Source of the DNA: an uncultured Microbacteriaceae bacterium
Lineage (GTDB): Bacteria; Actinomycetota; Actinomycetes; Actinomycetales; Microbacteriaceae
NCBI GenBank assembly: GCA_937872445.1
Contig: CALMSL010000148.1
Coordinates: 1-50,044 of the forward strand
DNA length: 50,044 bases
Direction: 5' to 3'
This document shows, piece by piece, positions 33,821-42,945 of this stretch. A model generated the notes under the pieces. The model saw nothing but the letters and a program-made list of their open reading frames with translations, searched no databases and was not told the origin of the DNA. Position 1 is the first letter of the stretch. Every line of letters starts with the position of its first letter. The translations under genes and the position numbers were made by a program.

Positions 33821-34239
33821 ACGACCCCGTCGAAGAAACCCTGGTCCTCGTCAAACCCGACGGCGTGGCCAGAAGCCTCACCGGCGAGATCCTTCGCCGC
33901 ATCGAGGCCAAGGGATATCAGCTGGTGGACATCCGGCTCGTTCAGGCCGATCGAGATCTGCTCGCCCAGCACTACGAAGAGCACCAGGGCAAGCCGTTCT
34001 ACGAACCGCTCGTGGAGTTCATGGAAAGCGGGCCGGTCGTGGCCATGCGGGTGGCCGGAAACCGCGTCATCGAGGGGTTTCGCATTCTCGCGGGTACGAC
34101 CGACCCGACCACGGCGGCGCCCGGGACGATTCGCGGCGATCTCGGGAGGGACTGGGGGCTGGCCGTGCAGCAGAACCTCGTTCACGGTTCGGATTCTCCG
34201 GAGAGCGCAGCGCGCGAACTCGCCCTGTGGTTCCGCTGA
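33817..34239 (+). CDS. ndk: Nucleoside diphosphate kinase
   Basis: A 140-aa enzyme transferring phosphate between NTPs and NDPs. The phospho-accepting His123 is in NLVHGSDSPESA. The N-terminus ETLVLVKPDGVARSLTGEIL is canonical. GTG 33817 overlaps the DUF4233 stop, and GAAGGAGAA is the ribosome site. It is the last gene of the ileS-folC-DUF4233-ndk run. Confidence 0.97.
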   Translation: MNDPVEETLVLVKPDGVARSLTGEILRRIEAKGYQLVDIRLVQADRDLLAQHYEEHQGKPFYEPLVEFMESGPVVAMRVAGNRVIEGFRILAGTTDPTTAAPGTIRGDLGRDWGLAVQQNLVHGSDSPESAARELALWFR

Positions 34240-34610
34240 AGACCACTCAGGTAACGAATAGGCAACATCCTCACCCATCGGGCGACGATAGGATCTGTTG
34301 CAAAAGATGCTCTGATCTGGTGTTTCGTTCAGTCATGCCCGCGCCGTAGCACACCCTGGGCGGTCTGCGAGCCTTTGCTACTGTGGGGAACGCAAGTTTA
34401 GACCGCGCTCGTGCCTGACTTTCGCGCAAGCGAACGTCCCACGATCGTATGGTTGGCGCGATGAAGCTGATCCCATGATCGCTTCGGCCCTGGCCGGCCA
34501 CCGAATGACCATTCTCGGTGTGCCGATGAGAAGGAGGGGGCAGTTGGCGACAACCCGGGCGTGACCAAACCACCGCGCAGGCGTGCGTCGCTGCGGGGTG
34601 CGGAGGAACA
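34240..34610 (+). promoter_or_regulatory. Long leader of the proVWX operon
   Basis: A 371-base gap without a credible gene. An extended -10 (TGC-TACTGT, 34376-34384) would give a leader of about 220 bases. Within it, CGGC (34495-34498) + ACCGA (34500-34504) pair with TCGGT (34515-34519) + GCCG (34522-34525) as a hairpin. A purine-rich GAGAAGGAGGGGG (about 34528-34540) with a 12-codon frame after it follows. I cannot match it to a known riboswitch class. Confidence 0.4.
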
Positions 34611-35939
34611 GTGACCGAACCCGACAGAATCGCCGTCAAGGCCCACAAGCTTTACAAAGTTTTTGGACGTCGACCACTCGACGCAGTTCGAGGCCTCGAA
34701 GCGGGGGCGAGTCGCGATGACGTCGCCGCACACGGCACCGCCGCGGTGATTGACGCGAGTTTCGAAGTCAAAGCTGGCGAGATTTTCGTTGTCATGGGCC
34801 TGAGCGGGTCCGGGAAATCCACCCTGATCCGGATGCTCAATGGGTTGCTCGAGCCGACTTCGGGCACCGTCACGATTGGGTCCACCGACATTTCGGGAAT
34901 ACCGGCAAGGGAGCTGCGCGACGTTCGCCGCAAGAAGATCTCCATGGTTTTCCAGCACTTCGCACTGCTCCCGCATCGTACCGTTCTCGACAATGCGGCC
35001 TACGCGCTCGAGGTGCAGGGGATGCCGAAGGCTGAGCGCGAAGCACGCGCACAGCGCGTGATCGACGTCGTCGGACTCGGTGGCTGGGGAGACAAGCTGC
35101 CGGACGAGCTCTCCGGTGGAATGAAACAGCGCGTTGGGCTCGCACGGGCACTCGCCGCGGAGACCGACATCCTGCTGATGGATGAAGCGTTCTCCGCTCT
35201 TGACCCGCTGATCCGACGCGAAATGCAGGAGCAGCTCGTCGAACTCCACGCGGACCTCGGCAAGACCATAATCTTCATCACGCACGACCTGAACGAAGCG
35301 ATGTTCCTCGGAGACCGGATCGCGGTGATGCGCGACGGCCGCATCGTCCAGGTCGGCACGCCGGAAGACATCCTCACCGACCCGGCCAACGACTACGTCG
35401 CCCAGTTTGTACAGGATGTGGATCGGGCGCGAGTGCTCACGGCGGCCAGCGCCATGGAGCCTGCGCGATCCGTGGTTTCCCACACTGCGGGGCCCCGCGC
35501 CGCTCTTCGCGAAATGCGTGACCTTCAGACCTCGGCAGCGTTCGTTGTCGGGCGCGGGCGGAAGCTCCTCGGCGCGGTGCGCGACCGGGACGTCATGAAG
35601 CTCGTAACGAACAAGCAGACCGAACTTGAATCCGCCATCGACACGGACGTCGCCGCGGTCGCGGGAGACATCGCGCTCGCCGATCTGTATGAAGTCGCGG
35701 TGGAGAATGATCTCCCCATCGCCGTCGTCGACGATGAACGGCGCCTCCTCGGCGTCATTCCGCGAGTGACCCTGCTTGCCGCGCTGGGCAACATCGACAC
35801 CACGAACGGCGATCCGAACCCGCTGGAGCCGCCGTCCACGATTCCCACTGATGTCATCACGGAGACCCTGCTGGAGACTGCGCCGAACGGAGTTGACGAT
35901 TCCGAGGGAGCGGATCGCGCGAGGGAAGGGGCCAAGTGA
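34611..35939 (+). CDS. proV: Glycine betaine/L-proline ABC transporter ATP-binding protein
   Basis: A 442-aa ATPase. Walker A is GLSGSGKST (63-71), signature LSGGMKQR (about 167-174), Walker B ILLMDEAFSALDP (about 187-199) and the H-loop in FITHDLNEA. The C-terminal third holds a CBS-domain pair, the ionic-strength-sensing part of OpuA/ProU ATPases. It powers uptake of compatible solutes under osmotic stress. GTG 34611 has GGAGGAA upstream. The stop overlaps proW (TGATG). Confidence 0.95.
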   Translation: MTEPDRIAVKAHKLYKVFGRRPLDAVRGLEAGASRDDVAAHGTAAVIDASFEVKAGEIFVVMGLSGSGKSTLIRMLNGLLEPTSGTVTIGSTDISGIPARELRDVRRKKISMVFQHFALLPHRTVLDNAAYALEVQGMPKAEREARAQRVIDVVGLGGWGDKLPDELSGGMKQRVGLARALAAETDILLMDEAFSALDPLIRREMQEQLVELHADLGKTIIFITHDLNEAMFLGDRIAVMRDGRIVQVGTPEDILTDPANDYVAQFVQDVDRARVLTAASAMEPARSVVSHTAGPRAALREMRDLQTSAAFVVGRGRKLLGAVRDRDVMKLVTNKQTELESAIDTDVAAVAGDIALADLYEVAVENDLPIAVVDDERRLLGVIPRVTLLAALGNIDTTNGDPNPLEPPSTIPTDVITETLLETAPNGVDDSEGADRAREGAK

Positions 35940-36868
35940 TGGTCGACGTGCGAATTCCCCTTGGCGCCTGGGTTCAGGACTTCGTCAACTTCATCACCGA
36001 GTACTTCTCGATCGTTTTCGACGCCATCAAGAACGTGTTCAAGGTGTTCTATGACGCCGTCGACTGGGTGGTCACGGCTCCACCGTTCTGGGTGATCATC
36101 ATCATCCTCGTCGCCCTGTCGGTCTATGTGCGCGGCTGGAAATTCGGGATCGGCGTCACCGTCGGCCTCCTGTTGATCGAGTTCGTCAACCAGTGGAACA
36201 ACGCAATGGACACCCTCGCCCTGACCCTGGTTGCCGCATTCATCGCCGTCGTCATCAGCATTCCGCTGGGGATCTGGGCCGCGCGCTCCGACACGGTGTC
36301 GAAAATCGTGAAGCCCATCCTCGACTTCCTGCAGACCATGCCGGCGTTCGTGTATCTGATCCCCGCGATCATGCTGTTCCGGGTGGGCGCCGTGCCCGGC
36401 ATCGTGGCGACGATCGCGTTCGCGCTGGCACCCGGCGTTCGGCTGACGGAGCTGGGCATCCGCGGCGTGGACAAAGAGGTCGTGGAGGCGGGCCAGGCGT
36501 TCGGGGCATCGCCCGGCCGCATCCTGCGCCAAATTCAACTTCCGCTGGCGAAGCCGAGCATTCTGGCTGGCGTCAACCAGGTGATCATGCTCTCGCTGTC
36601 CATGGTCGTCATCGCCAGCATGGTCGGCGCGCCCGGCCTCGGCAAGGACATCATTCAGGCCCTCAGCCGGATCGACATCGGCCTCGGGTTCGAGGCGGGC
36701 CTGGCCGTGGTGATCCTCGCGATCATCCTGGACCGCGTCACGGCGACGCTCGGCAGCGGGAGAACCTCGGGCTCTTTCCTGAAGCTCATGAAGAACAAGG
36801 CTGGCGAAACGTCAGCCACTGTGAACTCGGTCGACACCTCGTCGACTGACACGGTGCCCGTCCGGTAG
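35939..36868 (+). CDS. proW: Glycine betaine/proline ABC transporter permease
   Basis: A 309-aa permease with about six to seven helices. The EAA loop (GVDKEVVEAGQAFGASPGRI, then LRQIQLPLAKPSILAGVNQ) contacts ProV. TMPAFVYLIPAIMLF and SLSMVVIASMVGAPGLG are typical of ProW/OpuAB. ATG 35939 shares bases with the proV stop and has GGAAGGGG eight bases upstream. ProX follows after 77 bases. Confidence 0.95.
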   Translation: MVDVRIPLGAWVQDFVNFITEYFSIVFDAIKNVFKVFYDAVDWVVTAPPFWVIIIILVALSVYVRGWKFGIGVTVGLLLIEFVNQWNNAMDTLALTLVAAFIAVVISIPLGIWAARSDTVSKIVKPILDFLQTMPAFVYLIPAIMLFRVGAVPGIVATIAFALAPGVRLTELGIRGVDKEVVEAGQAFGASPGRILRQIQLPLAKPSILAGVNQVIMLSLSMVVIASMVGAPGLGKDIIQALSRIDIGLGFEAGLAVVILAIILDRVTATLGSGRTSGSFLKLMKNKAGETSATVNSVDTSSTDTVPVR

Positions 36869-36945
36869 ATGGCGCGAGCCATCCATACTGACGCGGTGCA
36901 ACACCACCAATCACCCCCTCTCGAGTGGGGCCGAAAGGAACATGT

Positions 36946-37848
36946 ATGAAGAAGCGACTACTGGCGGCACTGGCAATTGGTGCCGTCGCGACACTGGGCC
37001 TTGGCGCCTGTGCAACGGGTACCGGCACCGACACCGGCAACCAGGGGCAGACCGGCGACAAGAAGTCCCTCACGATCGGTGTCTTCAACGGCTGGCCCGA
37101 GGGTGAAGCCGCCTCGATCCTCTGGAAGCTCGCACTGGAGAAGAAGGGCTACAGCGTCAAGCTCGAGTACGCTGACGCCGGCCCCGTATTCCTGGGCCTG
37201 AGCCAGGGCGACTACGACGTAGCGTTCGACGGCTGGCTTCCGCGCACGCACGCCACCTATATGAAGCAGTATGGCGACAAGCTCACCGACCTCGGCGCCT
37301 GGAACGATGAAGCTGCGCTCACGATGGCCGTGAATGCGGATGCTCCGATCGATTCACTCGACGAGCTTGCGGCCCACGCCAGCGAATTCGGAAACCGGAT
37401 CGTCGGGATTGAGCCGGGTGCCGGACTGACCGAGGCAGTGCAGAAGGCGGTCATGCCCGAATACGGTTTGGAGAAAATGGACTTCGTCACGTCGTCCACT
37501 CCGGCGATGCTCGCCGAACTGAAGTCGGCTCTTGACAAGAAGGAAAACATTGTTGTGACGTTGTGGCGTCCGCACTGGGCGTACGACGAGTACAAGATCA
37601 AGGACCTCAAGGACCCGAAAGGCACCCTGGGAACCGCCGAGTCGATCCACTCGATCGCCCGCGGCAGCTTTGCGACGGATTATCCGCAGCTCACGAAGTG
37701 GATCAACAACTTCACGATGAGTTCCGACCTTCTGTATTCGATGGAGAACGCGCTCTACAACAGCGGGGCAGACTCCAGCGACTACGAGAAGATCGTCGCC
37801 AGCTGGATGGCTAACCACCAGGACTACGTGGACGGACTGACCAAGTAG
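36946..37848 (+). CDS. proX: Glycine betaine-binding lipoprotein of the ABC transporter
   Basis: A 300-aa substrate-binding protein. A signal peptide with lipobox LGAC (Cys22) anchors it to the membrane. The OpuAC domain follows from about residue 45 (SLTIGVFNGWPEGEAASILW). Trp residues that could cage the betaine cation are in FNGWPEGE, FDGWLPRTH and LWRPHWAY. ATG 36946 has AAAGGA seven bases upstream. It is third in the operon, with a 77-base gap from proW that carries a short CCCC/GGGG hairpin. A strong terminator follows. Confidence 0.95.
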   Translation: MKKRLLAALAIGAVATLGLGACATGTGTDTGNQGQTGDKKSLTIGVFNGWPEGEAASILWKLALEKKGYSVKLEYADAGPVFLGLSQGDYDVAFDGWLPRTHATYMKQYGDKLTDLGAWNDEAALTMAVNADAPIDSLDELAAHASEFGNRIVGIEPGAGLTEAVQKAVMPEYGLEKMDFVTSSTPAMLAELKSALDKKENIVVTLWRPHWAYDEYKIKDLKDPKGTLGTAESIHSIARGSFATDYPQLTKWINNFTMSSDLLYSMENALYNSGADSSDYEKIVASWMANHQDYVDGLTK

Positions 37849-37864
37849 TAGATGCGTCACGAGC

Positions 37865-37900
37865 AGGGCGGGCACCTCCGGGTGGCCGCCCTGTTTCTTT
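37865..37900. terminator. Terminator after proX
   Basis: AGGGCGG-CACC pairs with GGGTG-CCGCCCT across a short loop (37865-37892), followed by TGTTTCTTT. It ends the proVWX operon and faces the convergent VKOR gene. Confidence 0.9.
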
Positions 37901-37916
37901 CCTGGCTGCTTGCCCC

Positions 37917-38519
37917 TTAGTGGAACAGGGAGTTGATGACATCCAGCTTGAGCTGGGCGATAACCGCGACCACGAGGTAACTCGCGAGCGTGAGGAGGGG
38001 AACCCACCCGTATGCTGCGGCGAAGAATTTTCTGGCCCGTCCTGCCGCACTGTTCCCCTGCGAGAGGTTGTACAGCGTGACGGCCCAGAACAGGGGAATC
38101 GTGACGCTCCAGACGACCATGCACCACGGGCACAGCGTGAACAGGTGGAAGATGCTCTGGTAAATCAGCCAGCACACGAACGCGAGGGCTCCCGCGATCC
38201 CGGCATTGAACAGGATCCAGAACCAGCGCGAGAATCGGGCGCCGGCGAGAAGTCCGACGCCAACGGCGATGGGTGCCACGAATCCGCAAAGGCCGAGAAG
38301 CGGGTTGGGAAATCCGAACACCGACCCCTGCCACGCATCGAGGTTTTTTCCGCACTGGACGAGCACGCTGAAGTCGCAACCCAGATTCGTGTCGGGCTGG
38401 AGGAGAGTCTGGAACTTCGCCAGGGTCAGTTCCCATGATGCGTACAGGCCGATCCCGCCTGCGACGATGAGGAAGACTGCGAGAACAATCGGGCGATGCG
38501 CTTCACGGTTCTGGCTCAC
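37917..38519 (-). CDS. Vitamin K epoxide reductase (VKOR) family protein
   Basis: A 200-aa membrane oxidoreductase with about five helices that reoxidises DsbA-like partners using quinone. The CxxC redox centre is Cys130-Pro-Trp-Cys133 in the fourth helix region, and the loop pair Cys48/Cys56 (LGCDFSVLVQCGKN) is present. VKOR replaces DsbB in actinobacteria. No thioredoxin-like partner is next door. GTG 38519 start. It is divergent from rne. Confidence 0.92.
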   Translation of the reverse strand: MSQNREAHRPIVLAVFLIVAGGIGLYASWELTLAKFQTLLQPDTNLGCDFSVLVQCGKNLDAWQGSVFGFPNPLLGLCGFVAPIAVGVGLLAGARFSRWFWILFNAGIAGALAFVCWLIYQSIFHLFTLCPWCMVVWSVTIPLFWAVTLYNLSQGNSAAGRARKFFAAAYGWVPLLTLASYLVVAVIAQLKLDVINSLFH

Positions 38520-38563
38520 CTCGTGATTATTGCACGCGCCGGAATCGGGTTTGCGGCAAGGCG

Positions 38564-38780
38564 TGCGATAATGGCTTCAGTCAGCCGGGCCGCGCTCGGA
38601 TGACCAGAAAAAGCTTCCCGGTCTGTGAACCGGGCAACGGCGGATCGCGTGGCGGTTCGTACGAGAAAGCGTGTAGACGCAAAGGATTTGTGGTTGCCGA
38701 CCGAGGTTGGCGACTGCACGAGAACATTACCCGGCGGGGTGGCGCGGCTTCCCGCGGAGGGCACTAGGAGTGCACCAGCA
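38564..38780 (+). promoter_or_regulatory. rne promoter and long 5' leader
   Basis: An extended -10, TGC-GATAAT (38564-38572), places the transcript start near 38579 and gives a leader of about 200 bases. The leader contains a CCCGGT / ACCGGG hairpin (38617-38634) and a purine-containing AGGAG ten bases before ATG 38781. A structured leader would fit RNase E autoregulation as known in E. coli; that it happens here is inferred. Confidence 0.5.
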
Positions 38781-41318
38781 ATGGTGGAGACAAACGAAAA
38801 CAAGAAGAAGTCCCGCATTTTTGGCAGCCGCAGGGCGAAAAGCGCGCCCACGGCAGCGGAGTCGGCAGCGCCTGCTCCCGCGGAGTCCGGTTCAGTAGAG
38901 GCAGCTACTGGTGCTGCAGGCGGACCGCCAACCGCGACGCAGGATTCGGCGTCGAAGCCTTTGGCGGAAAAGAAGTCCGCGCCGGCACGGGCGGTGACCG
39001 CGAACGCGCACACCGCGACGGCGCCGGCCGCGAAGACTGCACCTGCGAAGAGTGCGACCGCGAACAGTGCGACCGCGAAAACAAAAGCCGCAAAGGCCGC
39101 TCCGGCGAAGGCCGCACCGAAGAGGACTGCGCCGCCCAAGTCAGCTGCAAAAGCGGAGGCATCCAAGCCGCGGACTACCGCGGGCGCGTCCGGCCTGGAC
39201 AAGGCCGCCTCTCCGGCGAATCCACCGCAAGCTCCGCTGGTCCCGTCCACGCCTCTTGCACCGCTCTTCCAGGCGCCGGACCTGCCGCCCATGACCGGCA
39301 AACGGAACCAGAATGCCAGCGGCGACGGTCAGGAGCAGTCCACGGTGCGGCGCCGCACCCGCCGCCGCTCGGGCGAAGAGGGCACAGAGGACTCGGCGCA
39401 GCCCAATACCGTCGTGAAGGTCCGCCAGCCGCGCCAGCAACCGGCGCCGAGCAATGAACCGCAGCGGGTCAAAGGGTCCACGCGGCTCGAGGCCAAAAAA
39501 CAACGTCGCCGCGACGGGCGGGATGCGGGCCGCCGCCGCCCGGTCATCACCGAAGCGGAGTTCCTGGCTCGACGCGAAAGCGTCGACCGTGCGATGGTGG
39601 TGCGCGCGAAAGAGGACCGCATCCAGATCGCCGTTCTGGAAGACGACGTTCTCGTCGAGCACTACGTCGCGAAGGCGCAGGAGGCGTCTCTCATCGGCAA
39701 CGTGTACCTGGGGCGCGTCCAGAATGTCCTGCCCAGCATGGAAGCAGCGTTCGTGGACATCGGCCGCGGCCGCAACGCCGTGCTGTACTCCGGTGAGGTG
39801 GACTGGGATGCGGCCGCAGAAAATTCGAGCGACGGCAAGCAGCAGGCGCGCCGCATTGAGCTCGCTCTAAAGCCGGGCGACAAGGTGCTCGTGCAGGTGA
39901 CGAAGGATCCGGTCGGCCACAAGGGCGCCCGGCTCACGAGCCAGGTGTCCCTGCCGGGCCGTTTCCTCGTGTATGTGCCGAACGGTTCCATGAACGGAAT
40001 TTCCCGCAAGCTGCCCGACACGGAACGCGCCCGGCTGAAGAAAATCCTGAAAGAGGTTCTTCCCGAGAACGTCGGGGTCATCGTTCGAACGGCGTCCGAG
40101 GGCGCCACCGAAGAGCAACTCACGCTCGACGTGAATCGCCTCACCCAGCAGTGGACCCACATCAGTTCTGCGGTGGAGAATTCGCAGGCACCCGCGCTCT
40201 TGCACAGCGAGCCGGACCTGCTCATCAAGATCATCCGCGACGTTTTCAATGAGGACTTCCACAAGCTCGTTGTGTCCGGGGATGACGCGATGACAACGAT
40301 TCAGGCGTACCTGAGTGCCGTCGCGCCGGATCTCGCCGACCGTGTCCTGCGTCACGAAGGTCCCGCCGACCCCTTCGACGAGTACCGCGTGACGGAGCAG
40401 ATCGAGAAAGCTCTGGATCGCAAGGTGTGGCTCCCATCCGGCGGTTCGCTCGTGATCGACCGCACCGAGGCGATGACGGTGGTGGATGTCAACACCGGCA
40501 AGTTCGTGGGCTCCGGCGGCAATCTGGAGGAAACCGTCACGAAGAACAACCTCGAAGCCGCCGAGGAGATCGTGCGGCAGTTGAGGCTGCGCGATATCGG
40601 CGGGATCATCGTGGTCGACTTCATCGACATGGTTCTCGAATCGAACCGCGACCTCGTCCTTCGCAGGCTCGTGGAGTGCCTGAGCCGCGATCGCACCAAG
40701 CATCAGGTCGCCGAAGTGACCTCGCTCGGCCTGATTCAGATGACGCGCAAGAAACTGGGCCTCGGACTGATCGAGTCGTTCAGCGAACCGTGCGACGTGT
40801 GCGCGGGGCGAGGAATCATCGTGCACCATGACCCGGTCACGAAACACCGGCAGTCTCCGCAGCCCGAGCCCAAGCGCCAGGGTCGCAAGGGCAGCCAGCA
40901 GACCCAGAAGAGCTCGAACGGGGCGGGCGCAGGAACCCATGCGATCACGGACGACGTGAAGAATGCTTTGGCGAAAATCGCCGCGAGCACGATCGCCCCC
41001 GTCGTCGAGTTGGCCGATCAGGCACCGCCGGAAACCGATACCCCGTCGATTCTGGACATTCCGATCACGAAGTCGCCTCGTCCAGCGCGAAAGATCGATG
41101 CGAAGGATGCGGAGCAATTGCTCGACTCGGTGCTGAATTCCCTTCCGGGATCCGCGAGCGCTGCTCCGACGAAGGACGACTCCGCGCGCGACGAGTCGGC
41201 CCCCGTTGAGGACCCGCCACGCGTGCAGGATCCGGAACCGGTCGCAACCGGAGCCCCTCGCGCCCGCACCTCGCGCCGGGCCTCCTCGGACGGGGTTACG
41301 TCGACGTCGACCGAATAG
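38781..41318 (+). CDS. rne: Rne/Rng-family ribonuclease (RNase E/G)
   Basis: An 845-aa endoribonuclease for mRNA decay and rRNA maturation. The N-terminal 190 residues are disordered and very Ala/Lys/Pro-rich, as in actinobacterial RNase E, where this arm precedes the catalytic core. The S1 domain lies at about 275-365 (IQIAVLEDD, GNVYLGRVQNVLPSMEAAFV). The DNase I-like catalytic residues are Asp569 (TVVDVNTGKF) and Asp613 (IIVVDFIDM). The zinc-link pair is Cys671-x2-Cys674 (CDVCAGRG). The C-terminal tail is disordered. The start was chosen at ATG 38781 with AGGAG upstream. The 3' end overlaps the convergent DUF4031 gene by 23 bases. Confidence 0.95.
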   Translation: MVETNENKKKSRIFGSRRAKSAPTAAESAAPAPAESGSVEAATGAAGGPPTATQDSASKPLAEKKSAPARAVTANAHTATAPAAKTAPAKSATANSATAKTKAAKAAPAKAAPKRTAPPKSAAKAEASKPRTTAGASGLDKAASPANPPQAPLVPSTPLAPLFQAPDLPPMTGKRNQNASGDGQEQSTVRRRTRRRSGEEGTEDSAQPNTVVKVRQPRQQPAPSNEPQRVKGSTRLEAKKQRRRDGRDAGRRRPVITEAEFLARRESVDRAMVVRAKEDRIQIAVLEDDVLVEHYVAKAQEASLIGNVYLGRVQNVLPSMEAAFVDIGRGRNAVLYSGEVDWDAAAENSSDGKQQARRIELALKPGDKVLVQVTKDPVGHKGARLTSQVSLPGRFLVYVPNGSMNGISRKLPDTERARLKKILKEVLPENVGVIVRTASEGATEEQLTLDVNRLTQQWTHISSAVENSQAPALLHSEPDLLIKIIRDVFNEDFHKLVVSGDDAMTTIQAYLSAVAPDLADRVLRHEGPADPFDEYRVTEQIEKALDRKVWLPSGGSLVIDRTEAMTVVDVNTGKFVGSGGNLEETVTKNNLEAAEEIVRQLRLRDIGGIIVVDFIDMVLESNRDLVLRRLVECLSRDRTKHQVAEVTSLGLIQMTRKKLGLGLIESFSEPCDVCAGRGIIVHHDPVTKHRQSPQPEPKRQGRKGSQQTQKSSNGAGAGTHAITDDVKNALAKIAASTIAPVVELADQAPPETDTPSILDIPITKSPRPARKIDAKDAEQLLDSVLNSLPGSASAAPTKDDSARDESAPVEDPPRVQDPEPVATGAPRARTSRRASSDGVTSTSTE

Positions 41319-41586
41319 CGGCGCGGCGCTCCCTCTGGGTGACGCGCAAACCGCTGGATTGCAGGCGTTTCACGAGTTCTCGATTGCTGACCGGCAGCGC
41401 ACCGGCGGCAACGAGTTCGTCGTACCGGTGCTCTGGGGCGTCGTAGTGGTCGAGGTCGAAGGATCGCGGAGGCAGGCCGACGGCTCGTGCGAAGGTGTGC
41501 AACTCCTCAAGGGATTCGTCGCTCACGACGTGCGACCAGAATGTGCCGTGCGCCGGCCAACGGGGCTGGTCGATTAGCACGGTCAT
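41296..41586 (-). CDS. DUF4031 protein
   Basis: A 96-aa protein starting MTVLIDQPRWPAHGTFWSHV, the DUF4031 hallmark, with ELHTFARAVGLPPRSFDLDH and YDAPEHRYDELVAAGA in the middle. Function unknown. No Shine-Dalgarno; TAGACT (minus strand of 41594-41599) ends seven bases before the ATG, so it is probably leaderless. Convergent with and overlapping rne; divergent from the 195-aa membrane protein across 18 bases. Confidence 0.85.
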   Translation of the reverse strand: MTVLIDQPRWPAHGTFWSHVVSDESLEELHTFARAVGLPPRSFDLDHYDAPEHRYDELVAAGALPVSNRELVKRLQSSGLRVTQRERRAAIRSTST

Positions 41587-41604
41587 GGGTGAGAGTCTAG
41601 AAGG

Positions 41605-42192
41605 ATGAAACGGTTCCGACGCTTCGCCAGTTTGTTTGGTCGCCGCGGAGTTCTGGCAGCGGCAGCAGCAGCTCTCATCGTGCTGGGCACGCGGGTTGTG
41701 CTGCAGCTGCTCACCACCGCCGTCGATGCGGGACTGGCGCTCACCCAGAGCAACAGCAGTCAGGTTCTCTCCCAGTTGTTCCCGTATTACGCGTGGGGAC
41801 TCGTGCTCGGGATTCTCCCGTTCGCCATCGGAGTCTTCCTCTGCTTGTGGCTGCTCGCGCCGATTGCGGCGGAGCTGCACATCGCCCACGTCATCACGAG
41901 ATCGTTGCTGGCGGCCGCCGCGGGCGCGGTCGTCGTGTTCCTCGTGCAACTGCTGGGATCGCTGTTCCAAAACTTCGACGACTCTGCCGGGCGAGTATTC
42001 GGCTGGGCGCAGGGCTTTTTCACGACCGTCTCGTCGAACGCGGGATGGGCGTTTTCCAATTCGCTCTATACGGCGCTGTCAACGGCGATCAACCTCATCC
42101 CGCTCACGGTGCTCGCCGGAGTTCTGCTCTGGGTGTGGCTCCGCGCGCACCCCGCAAAACATGAGGTCTCCGGCCTCATCGACCAGGTTTGA
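41605..42192 (+). CDS. Hypothetical membrane protein, four helices
   Basis: A 195-aa protein with a basic N-terminus (MKRFRRFASLFGRRG), four helices (about 16-40, 62-90, 100-122, 155-180) and a short charged tail. The family is not recognised. AGAAGG lies directly against the ATG, a poor spacing; with only 18 bases to the divergent DUF4031 start, signals are cramped. Its stop lies inside the rplU promoter -35. Confidence 0.65.
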   Translation: MKRFRRFASLFGRRGVLAAAAAALIVLGTRVVLQLLTTAVDAGLALTQSNSSQVLSQLFPYYAWGLVLGILPFAIGVFLCLWLLAPIAAELHIAHVITRSLLAAAAGAVVVFLVQLLGSLFQNFDDSAGRVFGWAQGFFTTVSSNAGWAFSNSLYTALSTAINLIPLTVLAGVLLWVWLRAHPAKHEVSGLIDQV

Positions 42193-42218
42193 CCGCTCAC
42201 CGGAGAATCCAGTAGTAT
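42189..42218 (+). promoter_or_regulatory. Promoter of rplU-rpmA
   Basis: TTGACC (42189-42194), 18-base spacer, TAGTAT (42213-42218), giving a leader of about 80 bases before rplU. The -35 overlaps the stop of the upstream membrane protein gene. L21 operons often carry a structured leader; I see no clear motif match. Confidence 0.6.
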
Positions 42219-42303
42219 TGACCCTTGGTGTGTGCTGGGCTGAGCCCGCTTTCAACGCCGCAGTCTGGATTTTGGACAGTCTTTTCAACAGTTAGGGTTC
42301 CAC

Positions 42304-42612
42304 GTGGTTTACGCAGTTGTGCGCGCCGGCGGTCGGCAGGAAAAGGTCGAGGTCGGCTCGATCGTCGTTCTCGACCGCATCAAGGCGGACAAGGACGGCA
42401 ACGTTGAGCTCGCACCCGTGCTTTTCGTGGATGGTGACAAGATCACCCACGATGCCAAGGCGCTCGCGAAAATCACCGTGACGGCCGAGGTCGTCGGCGA
42501 CCTGCGCGGACCGAAGATCAACATCCAGAACTACAAGAACAAGACCGGGTACAAGCGCCGCATGGGGCACCGCTCCGAGCTCACCCGCGTCAAGATCACC
42601 AGCATCAAGTAA
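42304..42612 (+). CDS. rplU: 50S ribosomal protein L21
   Basis: A 102-aa L21. [17 protein letters not shown] at the start, ADGDKI-type [13 protein letters not shown] and the C-terminal [20 protein letters not shown] are canonical. GTG 42304. It is cotranscribed with rpmA (14-base gap). Confidence 0.97.
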   Translation: MVYAVVRAGGRQEKVEVGSIVVLDRIKADKDGNVELAPVLFVDGDKITHDAKALAKITVTAEVVGDLRGPKINIQNYKNKTGYKRRMGHRSELTRVKITSIK

Positions 42613-42626
42613 AGGGGCTCGCACTC

Positions 42627-42881
42627 ATGGCACACAAAAAGGGAGCAAGCTCCACTCGCAACGGACGCGACTCGAACGCGCAGCGTCTCGGCGTCAAGCG
42701 TTTCGGCGGCCAGGTCGTCAGCGCCGGCGAGATCCTCGTTCGGCAGCGCGGAACGCACTTCCACCCCGGCGTGAACGTCGGTCGTGGCGGCGACGACACG
42801 CTGTTCGCCCTCGCGGGCGGTGCGGTCGAGTTCGGCGCCAAGGGCGGCCGCAAGGTCGTCAACATCGTTACCGCCGAATAG
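42627..42881 (+). CDS. rpmA: 50S ribosomal protein L27
   Basis: An 84-aa L27 starting directly [17 protein letters not shown], whose N-terminal tail reaches the peptidyl-transferase centre. There is no extra N-terminal cleavage sequence of the Firmicutes type. AAAGGGG upstream. Confidence 0.97.
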   Translation: MAHKKGASSTRNGRDSNAQRLGVKRFGGQVVSAGEILVRQRGTHFHPGVNVGRGGDDTLFALAGGAVEFGAKGGRKVVNIVTAE

Positions 42882-42898
42882 CACATCATTTTTCCCGT

Positions 42899-42916
42899 GG
42901 GCGAGCTTCGGCTCGC
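42899..42916 (+). terminator. UUCG hairpin between rpmA and obgE
   Basis: GGCGAGC-TTCG-GCTCGCC is a 7-bp stem with a stable TTCG tetraloop, preceded (not followed) by a T run (42888-42892). It probably attenuates or processes the message between the ribosomal protein genes and obgE. Confidence 0.6.
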
Positions 42917-42945
42917 CTTACGGCGTTTAAGGGCAAGGAGAACCC

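Noticed and set aside
34527-34565. 12-codon frame in the proV leader as a gene
   Set aside because: Too short and without recognisable features to call; noted only as part of the leader.
40246-41117. Minus-strand frames within rne
   Set aside because: Shadows of the RNase E catalytic region, which has clear active-site motifs on the plus strand.
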